Assembly: GCA_022447225.1 (NCBI GenBank)
Contig: JAKVAZ010000010.1
Location: forward strand, 228,491 to 292,490
From: Fuerstiella sp.
GTDB lineage: Bacteria > Planctomycetota > Planctomycetia > Planctomycetales > Planctomycetaceae
DNA: 64,000 nt
Direction: 5' to 3'
The first letter of the stretch is position 1, and each line of letters starts with the position of its first letter. The notes beneath the pieces were generated by a model. The model searched no databases. It was not told the origin of the DNA and worked only from the letters and a program-made list of their open reading frames with translations. A program made the position numbers and the translations under genes. Below, one piece after another: positions 45,429 through 54,623 of the stretch.

Positions 45429-45701
45429 GTGGCCAAGAAGAAAGCAACCAAGAAAAAGGCGGCGAAGAAAAAAGCTGTCCGCAAAGCGGTGAAGAAAAAG
45501 GCACCTAAGAAGAAGGCAGCCAAGAAAAAAGTTGCCAAGAAGAAGGTAGCCAAGAAGAAAGCGCCAAAGAAAAAAGTAGCTAAGAAAAAGGCCGCTAAAA
45601 AGAAAGTCGCCAAGAAGAAAGTCGCCAAGAAGAAAGTTGCCAAGAAGAAGGTAGCCAAGAAGAAGGCGACGAAGAAAAAAGCTGCGAAAAGAAGGCGATA
45701 A
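45429..45701 (+). CDS. Histone H1-like AKKK-repeat protein
   Basis: 90 residues from a GTG at 45429 with AAGGAGG 6 bases upstream; an upstream ATG at 45372 would add a tail unlike the family. Apart from the first residue the protein is nearly all repeats of K-K-x-A-K-K ([15 protein letters not shown]), ending K-R-R-R. Such all-lysine/alanine proteins bind DNA non-specifically and compact the nucleoid in other bacteria. Repeats at DNA level (AAGAAGAAAG units) could make length variable by slippage. A terminator follows at 45718. Confidence 0.85.
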   Translation: MAKKKATKKKAAKKKAVRKAVKKKAPKKKAAKKKVAKKKVAKKKAPKKKVAKKKAAKKKVAKKKVAKKKVAKKKVAKKKATKKKAAKRRR

Positions 45702-45717
45702 CCGCCAAATTTTACAG

Positions 45718-45750
45718 ACGGCTGGCAGGCAGGTTCTGGCAGCCGTTTTT
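45718..45750 (+). terminator. Rho-independent terminator after the H1-like gene
   Basis: ACGGCTG (45718-45724) pairs with CAGCCGT (45740-45746), followed by T-run (TTTT). It lies 17 bases after the stop codon of the H1-like gene. Confidence 0.75.
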
Positions 45751-46724
45751 GCTGCGCGGTCAGTTTTTCTCCCGTTTTTTTGCTGCCGCCTGTCGGGCAG
45801 ATTGGCTCACTTTGTGTCCGGGTCTGATGCTCACCGGTATTCAGCAGCAGAAGTTGCCGGTTCGGGCCTGCAGTATCCTGAGGCCGGAATGAAACGTCGG
45901 TTTGTCCACGCTGCTGCCGAAATCATTCAAACGGTGGATCCGGATAACGGATGTTCAGCGATCTGCCATCGGAGTGTTGTTCTCTGCCGGGAATCCGCAA
46001 CGGGACAGATTGATAAAGGCACGGGTGCTCGACGGCAGTATCAGTTTCCGTGAGTTCGGAAGTAAACAGAAATAATGAGGTTCTTCAATTTCAGGCGGCA
46101 GCGTTGATGTCGTTTTGAATCAGAACGGAACGACTGACCGAACGCAGTGACCGAGGGTGAGTTGTTTTTCGTGCCACCTGCCGGCAGATCCTGCCAAATG
46201 AACACGTTGTCGTTTGAATCGCACGCGAATATCTCTGTTGATGCGGCAAACAGCGTCTGACAACGAATCCTGTATCGTATGTCTGGTATCCAGACGAACG
46301 GCGTGTCCACCAGGAACTGATGTTGACATGGCCTGGTGCATGTGGAAGGTCGATCGAAAAAAATTTGTATGTGAACTCGGCACCACAGAGCGTGGATGAT
46401 GCTGCAAAACATCGAACCCCCGGTGAATTTACTCTCCGTTTGTGACCGGTTGCGCACGAAATCCGGACCATAACGACAGCTGCGGGCATACCACCTGAAC
46501 AACCGTTGTAAGTTGCAACACCGGTTTGTTTATTCAATTCCGTTCGCGTCGAAAATGCTGATTCGATTCATTGTGGAGTTCTGCGACAACTGTTTCGGTT
46601 GCGACTGAACACGAGCTATGTTTCCCCCGCATGTATTTCCCATTCGCTGACTCATGTGCGGTCAAGTTCAACCTGGTGCTGTCCGGTGGGATGCCCAGTC
46701 TAAATTGAGGAAACCGGATCACTG
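45751..46724. other. Long intergenic region, no convincing gene
   Basis: About 975 bases. Reverse frames at 46041-46502 and 46091-46537 and a forward one at 45802-46053 are open but share no family features and lack ribosome sites. The promoter of the membrane kinase must lie near the right end. Confidence 0.35.
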
Positions 46725-48458
46725 ATGCACTCAGGTCTGTCAGCAATCGAGAACGCTGTTCCCGGACGACCCGCCCGCCTGCATATACGGCCAACGGCCA
46801 AACGGCAGCTGGATGCGCTCAGCCGCGACCGCATGCAAAAATTTCTTGCGCAACGTCTGCGTTTTAGTTCCCGGATGATGGTTGTTACGCTCACTGTCCT
46901 GCTGCTGCTGAAGTTAATTGCAGGAGTCTGGCCATCGATATGGATGGGTATTGCCGGTGTTCTGCTGGTTTTGTGCTGGAGTGTGACACGATGGTTGTTC
47001 AAATCCCGGCACGGTCATACAGAATCCGGATTGCGACGTACCGAAGCACTTGTATTTGGTTGCAGCTTTGCCGCTCTGGCCAGTCTGACGCTGGCCGACC
47101 TCGAAGCGACCAGTCAGTCAGGACAGTTTTATGATTATGTACTGACGATTCGTGAATCGATTTTAATTTCGCTGGTACTGGTGACGATTTACGGTGTCAT
47201 CATTCCCAATACCAGCCGACGGTCACTGTTGATAGCTTCGGCTCTGGCTGCTGTTCCGATGGCAACGGTGGCTGCCAGCCTGGTTCTGCATACTTCTGCC
47301 TTTCCGGAGTTTTCCGGAGCCCTCCGGCTTCAGTTTGCTGTCGAATCCGTAATCCCGCTGATTGCGGCTATCTGTTGTGCCGCAGTGGGTGCCGGTGTGA
47401 GTGAGCGAATCCGCGATCGCAGCATTAATATCGAAGAATTGGGGGCATACGTTCTGAAAGCACCACTTGGTTCCGGTGGAATGGGGGATGTGTATCTGGC
47501 TGAACATCGGCTGCTGAAGCGGCTTTGTGCTGTTAAGCTGATTCACCCGGACAAAGCGGGTGATTCTCGGGTGAGGGATAGATTTGAACAGGAAGTCAAG
47601 GCAACTGCCGCACTGACACATCCCAATACCGTGCAGGTGTACGACTATGGTACGTCACTGGACGGGCGATTCTTTTATGCCATGGAGTTTCTCGAGGGCC
47701 TGAATCTGGATCAGTATGTCAAACAATTTGGCCGTATGCCGGCGGGGCGGGTTGTCTATGTACTCAAGCAGATCTGTGGAGCGTTGCACGAAGCCTGGTG
47801 TGAAGGTCTGGTTCACCGGGATATCAAACCCAGCAACATATTCCTTTCGGAGCGAGGTCACATGTTTGATGTTGCCAAGTTACTCGACTTCGGTCTGGTT
47901 CAGGCTGCATTGAGCCAACGAGTGGGGCTCCGGCGGGTTCAGACGACAATTCAGGGTTCACCCGCCTTTATGTGTCCGGAACAGGCCTCCGGTCTTGTGC
48001 CGGACTGTCGGGGGGACATCTATTCGCTGGGTGCTGTTGCCTGGTTTATGTTGACCGGTCATCCCCCGTTTCAGGATGAAAATCCTGTAATGCTGGTGGT
48101 TGCGCATGCCACTGCCACCGTTCCCGATTTTTCGGTAACAGATGTGTCGGTTCCGAAGGATCTGGCGTCCGTAATTATGAAGTGTCTTGAAAAGAAGCCG
48201 GAAAAACGATTCGAAAACCCGCGTGATTTACTGGTTGCCCTTGAAGAATGTTCGCTGAACCAGGAATGGACCTGGAAGGACGCTGAAGAATGGTGGTTGT
48301 CCAGTATGCCGGCCTACGATCACAAAACATGTGACACGGAAGAATGTGCCTCTGAAAGCAGAGAGTACGTTGAACCGGTCAGTCAGGTAAGTGATCCTCT
48401 GGAGAAAACGCTGATTGTCGATCGTGCGGTCGTTGCTTCTGCGCTGCCGGCCGGCTGA
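46725..48458 (+). CDS. Membrane Ser/Thr protein kinase (kinase domain C-terminal to about six helices)
   Basis: 577 residues. About six hydrophobic helices fill residues 45-230; the kinase domain begins near residue 241. Kinase motifs: G-S-G-G-M-G-D-V-Y-L-A, A-V-K near residue 270, H-R-D-I-K-P-S-N near 363, D-F-G near 387, G-S-P-A-F-M-C-P-E-Q-A and D-I-Y-S-L-G-A-V-A-W. All the catalytic residues are present, so it should be active. The order (membrane part first) differs from the common PknB arrangement, in which the kinase leads and a single helix follows. A C-terminal ~70-residue tail is uncharacterised. Right after the stop lies a DUF1501 remnant. Confidence 0.9.
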   Translation: MHSGLSAIENAVPGRPARLHIRPTAKRQLDALSRDRMQKFLAQRLRFSSRMMVVTLTVLLLLKLIAGVWPSIWMGIAGVLLVLCWSVTRWLFKSRHGHTESGLRRTEALVFGCSFAALASLTLADLEATSQSGQFYDYVLTIRESILISLVLVTIYGVIIPNTSRRSLLIASALAAVPMATVAASLVLHTSAFPEFSGALRLQFAVESVIPLIAAICCAAVGAGVSERIRDRSINIEELGAYVLKAPLGSGGMGDVYLAEHRLLKRLCAVKLIHPDKAGDSRVRDRFEQEVKATAALTHPNTVQVYDYGTSLDGRFFYAMEFLEGLNLDQYVKQFGRMPAGRVVYVLKQICGALHEAWCEGLVHRDIKPSNIFLSERGHMFDVAKLLDFGLVQAALSQRVGLRRVQTTIQGSPAFMCPEQASGLVPDCRGDIYSLGAVAWFMLTGHPPFQDENPVMLVVAHATATVPDFSVTDVSVPKDLASVIMKCLEKKPEKRFENPRDLLVALEECSLNQEWTWKDAEEWWLSSMPAYDHKTCDTEECASESREYVEPVSQVSDPLEKTLIVDRAVVASALPAG

Positions 48459-48480
48459 AATTAATGATCGTTCCGCGGGT

Positions 48481-48647
48481 CCTGAGCTTTCGAAATACCG
48501 TGAGGATTCGGTCCATTTCCATGATCTGCAGGCAACGATCCTCCGCCTGCCGGGTCTCAACCATGAACACCCGATCTGCCTTACCACATGCGTGATTTTC
48601 GTCTGACTGATGTCGGCAGGGGTGTCGTGAAGAAGCTGTTTAGTTAG
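48481..48647 (+). pseudogene. Decayed C-terminus of a DUF1501 gene
   Basis: One frame reads D-S-V-H-F-H-D-L-Q-A-T-I-L-R-L-P-G-L-N-H-E-H up to about 48570; a second frame then continues M-R-D-F-R-L-T-D-V-G-R-G-V-V-K-K-L-F-S and stops at 48647. Together they match the last ~55 residues of DUF1501 proteins (compare V-H-V-H-D-F-Q-A-T-V-L-H-L-M-G and R-F-R-L-T-D-V at the end of the gene at 61807-63300). A frameshift separates them, and nothing of the N-terminal 400 residues is visible; the kinase gene ends at 48458. It is a relic, probably left by deletion. Confidence 0.7.
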
Positions 48648-48714
48648 CCTGTCATACGTCATTTCAACTCTCAGGGTGAGTAACCTCGATGCAGTCCCCG
48701 TCAGAGAAAAGTCA

Positions 48715-50004
48715 ATGATGAAAAAAATGTTTGTGTTTTTGGTGGTCCTGTTGATGACGAGGCTTCCGGTGACCCTCGCCGAAAACTGGAATGGGTGGCG
48801 CGGTCCGCGCGGTGACGGTACGAGCAGTGAAACCGGGGTTCCAGTTCGCTGGGATGGCGAATCCGGTCACAATGTTGCCTGGAAGGTTGAAGTACCTGGC
48901 AAAGGGCATGCATCGCCGATTGTCTGGGAGGGGCGAATATTTCTCGTAACATGTGTTGAAGACACGGGGGAACGAGTCCTGCTGTGCCTTGATTGTGATA
49001 CGGGCCGCACAATCTGGCAGCAGACTGTCATCAGAGCGCCCCTCGAAACCCTGCACCGTCTCAACAGTCGGGCGTCCAGCACACCGGCGACGGACGGACA
49101 GTCAGTATTTGTGGTCTTTCTGGAAGTTGATGGCCAGACAGTTCCGGCTCCAAATGTCGGCACACCTCGTCCGATCACCCCCGGGGTCATGGTGGTTGCC
49201 TCGTATGACTTCGACGGCAATGAACAGTGGAAGGTGAAACCTGGTGAATTCGTGAGTGCCCACGGGTTCTCAAGCAATCCGATCGTTTACGGTGATCTTG
49301 TCATTGTCAACGGTGACCACGACGGTGACGGTTACATTGTCGCACTGGACCGACTCACTGGTGACATCCGCTGGAAAACCGATCGACCGAACAACACCCG
49401 CAGTTACGTCACCCCCATTATTCGCACGCTGGGTGGTCGAATCCAAATGGTTCTTGGCGGCAGTCTGTCCGTATTCAGCTACGATCCTGCGACCGGCCAG
49501 GCTCACTGGAATATTCAGGGGCCAACGGAACAGTTCGTTGCTTCGGTGGTTTCTGATGATCGCATGCTTTACCTGACCGCCGGATACCCCGAGAAGCACA
49601 TTCTGGCGATTCGTCCGGACGGTCTCGGTGATGTGACAGATACTCATATTGAATGGCGGACGAAGCGTGGTGCAGCTTATGTACCTTCACCTATCATCGA
49701 AGGTCCCTGGCTACTGGTGGTTTCCGATGCAGGTGTCGGCAGTTGCTTCGAGGCGGCAAATGGGAAACGGCTGTGGATGGAGCGAATTGGCGGCGGACAC
49801 AGTGCCTCGATGGTTTCAGCTGAGGGGAAGGTATACGTGCTTTCGGATAAAGGTCTGACGACAGTGATTCGACCCGGACCTGAGTTGGACATCATCACGA
49901 CCAACCGACTGGGAGAACGATGCTCTGCATCCCCCGCAATCAGTGGGGGACGGATCTACATCCGAGGGGAGAATCATCTGTACGCGATCGGGCCGTCGGG
50001 CTAA
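48715..50004 (+). CDS. Secreted PQQ-type beta-propeller protein
   Basis: About 429 residues from the ATG at 48715 (or 48718); the frame from 48676 lacks signal features at its start. A signal peptide (K-K-M-F-V-F-L-V-V-L-L) is followed by W-x-x-W-R-G-P-R-G-D-G, the typical opening of planctomycete PQQ-like propellers, and by repeated blade motifs: G-R-I-F-L-V-T, G-R-T-I-W-Q, G-D-I-R-W-K-T-D, G-Q-A-H-W-N, G-K-R-L-W-M-E and G-R-I-Y-I-R. Most such proteins lack PQQ and act as structural or binding propellers; whether cofactor binds here is unknown. Confidence 0.85.
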   Translation: MMKKMFVFLVVLLMTRLPVTLAENWNGWRGPRGDGTSSETGVPVRWDGESGHNVAWKVEVPGKGHASPIVWEGRIFLVTCVEDTGERVLLCLDCDTGRTIWQQTVIRAPLETLHRLNSRASSTPATDGQSVFVVFLEVDGQTVPAPNVGTPRPITPGVMVVASYDFDGNEQWKVKPGEFVSAHGFSSNPIVYGDLVIVNGDHDGDGYIVALDRLTGDIRWKTDRPNNTRSYVTPIIRTLGGRIQMVLGGSLSVFSYDPATGQAHWNIQGPTEQFVASVVSDDRMLYLTAGYPEKHILAIRPDGLGDVTDTHIEWRTKRGAAYVPSPIIEGPWLLVVSDAGVGSCFEAANGKRLWMERIGGGHSASMVSAEGKVYVLSDKGLTTVIRPGPELDIITTNRLGERCSASPAISGGRIYIRGENHLYAIGPSG

Positions 50005-50246
50005 GAATTGATTTACAAACAACTTTGGTACGTGACGAATCCGGCTCGCCAACCGAAGTCATCAGTCGAAACGATCCGGCATCACAGGAATGCAGGCTGA
50101 CAGTGTGAGGACACGGAAAGTCGGTGTGTTATCACGCCCATACTGTTGTGGCAGACGTAGGCGATGGGTGCCTCCGTATCCAACCAAGCGAGTTCCCTGT
50201 CGTGCATCCAGGCAGGTTTGAGCGCAGCTCTTATGGCCCTTTCGGT

Positions 50247-51674
50247 TCAGGCGATGATGTCCCAGATGGGTTGCCCAAAGTCCCTTTCGAGGCGTTTGTG
50301 GCCCGGAACTTCCATGGTGTGGGGGTCGAGGCCCAGTTGGTGCAGGAGGGTGGCATGCACGTCCGTGACGTAGTGCGGATCCTCAACCGCGTGGTAGCCC
50401 AGTTCGTCCGTTCTTCCGTGGGCCACACCACCTCTGATGCCCCCACCCGCCATCCAGACACTGAAGCCAAACGAATGATGGTCACGGCCATCGGTACTCT
50501 GAGACCCCGGAGTGCGGCCGAATTCCGTGGCGAACACAACAATGGTGTCTTCGAGCAGACCTCGCTGCTTCAAATCCTTCAGTAAGCCGGCCGTGGGCAG
50601 ATCGACCTGTCCGGACAGCTTCGTGTGACCCTTCTTTAACTTAGAATGATTGTCCCATGCACCTGCGGCGCCGTCGCCATGCATGATCTGAATGAAACGA
50701 ACGCCGCGTTCAGAAAATCGTCGTGCTGCCAGCAACTGCTGTCCGAAGTCTTTGGTTTCCGGCTGATCCAGACCGTAGAGTTTTTGTGTTTCACTCGATT
50801 CCTGTTTGAAGTCCAAAACTTCCGGAACGGCGAACTGCATGCGATAGGCCAGTTCATAGGACTTCATTCTGGCTTCGATGACCGGATCGAGCGGGTATTG
50901 TTCGGCGGCAAGACGATTGAGCCTGTTGGTCAAGTTGAGATTCTTCAGTTGATCTTCGGCCGTCATGCCATTTCCCGGACTCGCGTAATCGAGAGGATTT
51001 CCGACGTCGATTTTAAGGTTGACCGCGTCATAAGCCGGGCCGAGGTAGTGGCCGTCCTTCCTGTCGAAGAAGCGCGGTCCGATGTTAATGAACTGTGGCA
51101 GGTTATCACTTAGTGAGCCCAGGCCGTAGTTGATCCACGCACCGATGGTCGGAACACGCGGGTCCAGAAAGTGACGGCCGGAGTGAAACTGTACCTGGGC
51201 ACCATGATTGTTATCACTGGTCCACATGGAGCGAATGAAGGCGATGTCATCGGCACAGCTTCCGATATTTGGAAACCAGTCACTGATCTCAATTCCCGAC
51301 TGGCCATACTTCTTAAAGCCGGTCTGCATGGGGAAGATCTTTGTACGGGTATGCCCGTTGCCGTCGTCTTTGATGGGGATACGTAATTTTCTTATTTTTG
51401 AAGGGTCCAGGACACTCTTGTATGGTGTTTCACCGATTGAGTTTCCGGCAAATTTATTGAGCGCGGGTTTGGGATCAAAGCTTTCCATATGACTGACACC
51501 CCCGCGCATGAACAGCCAGATCACACGTTTTGCCCTGGGTGTGAAGTGGGGGCGGGGCGTTGGCCGGACATGTTTTTCAGCGGCCGCGATGCTGTTGATT
51601 GCGAGGGCTCCCATGCCCGGGGCCGACTGTAGAACACTCCGTCGTGAAATCGAATATGCGCTGTCGTCGTTCAT
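50247..51674 (-). CDS. DUF1501 domain protein (tandem module, copy A)
   Basis: 475 residues. It begins with S-I-S-R-R-S-V-L-Q-S-A, a Tat-type signal. The landmarks are L-F-M-R-G-G-V-S-H-M-E-S-F-D, T-S-D-N-N-H-G-A-Q, F-A-T-E-F-G-R-T-P and G-R-D-H-H-S-F-G-F-S-V-W-M-A-G-G-G. Its start overlaps the end of the upstream PSD1 gene by four bases (ATGA), which indicates translational coupling. The protein is close in text to the copy at 54624-56108 (same R-V-I-W-L-x-M-R-G-G-V-S-H and R-S-M-W-T-x-D-N-N-H-G-A-Q), so the two pairs are a duplication. Confidence 0.92.
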   Translation of the reverse strand: MNDDSAYSISRRSVLQSAPGMGALAINSIAAAEKHVRPTPRPHFTPRAKRVIWLFMRGGVSHMESFDPKPALNKFAGNSIGETPYKSVLDPSKIRKLRIPIKDDGNGHTRTKIFPMQTGFKKYGQSGIEISDWFPNIGSCADDIAFIRSMWTSDNNHGAQVQFHSGRHFLDPRVPTIGAWINYGLGSLSDNLPQFINIGPRFFDRKDGHYLGPAYDAVNLKIDVGNPLDYASPGNGMTAEDQLKNLNLTNRLNRLAAEQYPLDPVIEARMKSYELAYRMQFAVPEVLDFKQESSETQKLYGLDQPETKDFGQQLLAARRFSERGVRFIQIMHGDGAAGAWDNHSKLKKGHTKLSGQVDLPTAGLLKDLKQRGLLEDTIVVFATEFGRTPGSQSTDGRDHHSFGFSVWMAGGGIRGGVAHGRTDELGYHAVEDPHYVTDVHATLLHQLGLDPHTMEVPGHKRLERDFGQPIWDIIA

Positions 51675-54337
51675 CGAATCACCAGGAAGTCGTTATGGTT
51701 GATCATGACATGAATGAAATGATCGCGTTTTTTCTGTTCTTTCAGGAATGCCAGACTTTCAGCCAATTCAGCGGCTACCGGCCGGCGGCCCAGAATCTTC
51801 TCAAAAGCAGCCCGAACAAATGCTTCGGAACTCATGTCCTGTTTGAATGTTGCCGCGATCTGTTTCACTGCGGCGGTTGCTGTTTGACTGTTCATCATTG
51901 CCAGGGCCTGCTGCGGAACAATGCTTTCACTGCGCCGGTAACAGGCAAACACATCGGCGTCGTCGAAGGTCGCCAGGAACTTCGATCGTCCGTCTCTGGA
52001 ATGAAAGAAATAGAGACTGCGGCGCCGGGCACCGGAAGACGGGGTGATCGGAGGACCTCCCCGAGTTAAATCAAGCGTGCCCGACAGATAAAGCAGGCTG
52101 TCCCGAACGACCTGAGCTTCCATCCGCCGACTGTTCATGCGCCAGTAATGCCGATTGCCAGGATCGGCAGAGACAGTCGTCCTGTCTGCCGCAAGATTGG
52201 AAGAGCTGCGCTGCCAGGTTTTTGATAAGAGCATCAGGCGATGCAGGTGCTTCATATCCCATCCGGACTCAATGAACTCAACGGCCAGGTAATCCAGCAC
52301 GTCCTGATGCAGTGGCTTGGGAGCCCTTAAACCAAAATCACTGATTGTCTCGACCAATGGTGTTCCGAAATGTCGCATCCAGATGTGGTTGACTGCCACC
52401 CGCGCAGTCAGGGGATGATCACGGTGTGTCAGCCAGTTCGCCAGGGCCGTTCTTCGACCGCTGCTGGTCTTTGGATAGCCTCCGGAAGAAGGCAGGGCGT
52501 CTTTATTGGATGTCCTGACAGGAGACACCTGACTAAGGGGCAACGGTTTGTGCTCAGGGAACTTTCCGGCTTTAAGATCTGCTTCCAGATTCCTGATCGT
52601 CGCTGCAGCTTTGGCGGCATCTTTTTTCGAATCGAGCAGATCGACGTTTGCCCTGGCCAGCTTTACTTCAAGCTGCCTGCGACCGGCCGTTTCCGCCGAG
52701 CCTTTTCCTGTTTTTCTGTAAACAGCGTTGTCTGCATCGATACGCGATTTTGCAAACTCGTATTCCGCTTTGGCCAGGTTCAGTTTGGCTTTTTCCAGTT
52801 CGATGTCACCGGACGTGATCACCGGTACCTCGTCGACGGGTGCCTTTGCTTTTTTGTCCGGCGTTCTGTCGTTGGTCCTCGTTTCAGGTTTGCTGAAGGA
52901 ATTCTCATTTTTACTTTTCGCCCGTTTTGTATCCTGAGCGGACTTTTGGAATTTTAACTTTTCCAGACGGGCTTCCGCTGCGGTGATCTTTGTCAGCGTC
53001 TGAGTGATAAAACCCTCCTGAGCAAATGGTTGCATGTCGGGGCGCCAGGCTTCCAGTGGAAGCTCGACCGGCCTGGGAGGCTCCCACGCGTCTGCCAGGA
53101 AGGAGGGAGGCCCCGCGCTGATATTCCTGCTCTTATCCGGCTGACTTTCTTCGCCGCGTCTGTGCAGGTAGGTGGCGGCGGCAGGGTTGCCGTCATAAAC
53201 ACGTGTTATACCATTTTTTACCAGATCCAATTTTCCCGGCATGACATCGACGCGGACCTGATGCGGCTCAAAAATAGCTCGAAATCTGTAGTAGTCGACA
53301 TGGCTGATAGGGTCGTATTTGTGATCGTGACACTTGGCACAGTTCAGAGTCAGTCCCATGAAGGCTTTGCCTGTGTGTTCAATCGTGTTGTCAAGCCAGG
53401 TTGTGCGATTGAATTTGTAGTAGCTCCTTGCCAGAAAGCCGGTGGCTGCAATGACCTTTTGATCGTTCGGAGCGATTTCGTCACCCGCGAGCATCTCGCG
53501 AACCATTTTGTCGTAGCCTTTGTTGTCGTTGAGTGATGTGACGATCCAGTCACGCCAACGCCAGAGGTTCTTTTGACTGTCACGCACCTCCATGCCCAGG
53601 CCATACCAGTCCGAGTAACGCCAAACGTCCATCCAGTGCCGGGCCCAGCGTTCACCGTACTGCGGGCTGTCGAGGAGCTCGTCCACGATGGACTCCCACG
53701 GTCGGGCATCATCGAGCTGCCCGGGTACGGGGGGCAGACCCGTGAGGTCGAGGTACAGTCGGCGAATGAGAATCGAGCGTTCCGCGGGTGGCTGTGCCTT
53801 CAGTCCCCGTGTCGCCTGTCGGTCATTCAGCATGATGTCGACGGGGTTGCCCGCATTGCCTGGCAATGACGTGCGACGCGGCCTTTGGAATGCCCAGTGC
53901 TCGCTCGGGCTCTGTGGAACGGGTTCCCCGGTCGGTGCTCTGGCCCCGGCGTCTATCCAGCTGCGCAGGAGAGCGATTTCCGCGGGCTTCAGGGCTTCCC
54001 CGTCTTCGGGAGGTGGCATCCGGTCTTCGCCCATATCCTCCACACGTTCGATAAGCAGGCTTTCTGCCGCCTGCCCGGGAACGATGACTTCCCCTTTCAG
54101 CATGAGGTTACGCGTATCGAGTCGCAACTCCGCCTGCTGTTTGAGCACGCCGTGACAGGAACAGCACTTTGCCGCGAGGAGGGCTTTCACCTGCCCGTAG
54201 GCAGCATGATGCTCGGAGGGTGACGATACTTCCTTCTGCCCGTGAGCAACCGAGCAGGCTGCACCCAAGCCAGCGACGACCGGAAGAAGAAACCGACGTG
54301 ATAAAAACATAAACACATTCTTACACGAACTGATCAT
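51671..54337 (-). CDS. PSD1-family protein with coiled-coil insert (tandem module, copy A)
   Basis: 888 residues. The N-terminal heme motif is C58-C-S-C-H62; DUF1549 follows with C-A-K-C-H-D-H-K-Y-D; DUF1553 makes the last ~270 residues, ending N-H-N-D-F-L-V. Between residues about 430 and 620 there is an A/K/E/L-rich region (T-K-I-T-A-A-E-A-R-L-E-K-L-K; E-L-E-K-A-K-L-N-L-A-K-A-E-Y) that reads as a long coiled coil, in the place where the copy at 5457-8519 has a beta domain. K-K-A-K-A-P-V lies in a low-complexity stretch inside it. It is operonic with the DUF1501 gene downstream. Confidence 0.92.
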   Translation of the reverse strand: MISSCKNVFMFLSRRFLLPVVAGLGAACSVAHGQKEVSSPSEHHAAYGQVKALLAAKCCSCHGVLKQQAELRLDTRNLMLKGEVIVPGQAAESLLIERVEDMGEDRMPPPEDGEALKPAEIALLRSWIDAGARAPTGEPVPQSPSEHWAFQRPRRTSLPGNAGNPVDIMLNDRQATRGLKAQPPAERSILIRRLYLDLTGLPPVPGQLDDARPWESIVDELLDSPQYGERWARHWMDVWRYSDWYGLGMEVRDSQKNLWRWRDWIVTSLNDNKGYDKMVREMLAGDEIAPNDQKVIAATGFLARSYYKFNRTTWLDNTIEHTGKAFMGLTLNCAKCHDHKYDPISHVDYYRFRAIFEPHQVRVDVMPGKLDLVKNGITRVYDGNPAAATYLHRRGEESQPDKSRNISAGPPSFLADAWEPPRPVELPLEAWRPDMQPFAQEGFITQTLTKITAAEARLEKLKFQKSAQDTKRAKSKNENSFSKPETRTNDRTPDKKAKAPVDEVPVITSGDIELEKAKLNLAKAEYEFAKSRIDADNAVYRKTGKGSAETAGRRQLEVKLARANVDLLDSKKDAAKAAATIRNLEADLKAGKFPEHKPLPLSQVSPVRTSNKDALPSSGGYPKTSSGRRTALANWLTHRDHPLTARVAVNHIWMRHFGTPLVETISDFGLRAPKPLHQDVLDYLAVEFIESGWDMKHLHRLMLLSKTWQRSSSNLAADRTTVSADPGNRHYWRMNSRRMEAQVVRDSLLYLSGTLDLTRGGPPITPSSGARRRSLYFFHSRDGRSKFLATFDDADVFACYRRSESIVPQQALAMMNSQTATAAVKQIAATFKQDMSSEAFVRAAFEKILGRRPVAAELAESLAFLKEQKKRDHFIHVMINHNDFLVIR

Positions 54338-54623
54338 GACGTCCCGGCCGGACCTGCAAACTTTTTTTCAATAATGTCGTTATTCGCTGCAGCGACGATC
54401 TCTCCCTGACAGGCGGATCAAATCCACTTTCGATTCTGTCAGAGTTTAACATGCGGCCGACAGGGCTCGCAGAATGACTGAGTTCGCATGGCGTCTCCAT
54501 GACGGTCGCTGCAGAAAAATCAAGCGTCGTCCGGATCGTGTCTGCTCCGTCGAGTCGCGAATTCGGCCCGAATCTGGCAGATGTGGAGTCCCATCTCAAC
54601 GACAACAGGACCGGTCACACTTC

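Noticed and set aside
45284..45658. Reverse frame of repeated F-F-L-A-T units
   Set aside because: Antisense shadow of the AKKK-repeat gene at 45429-45701.
46041..46502. 153-residue reverse frame in a gap
   Set aside because: No family features, another equally long frame overlaps it on the same strand, and no ribosome site was seen.
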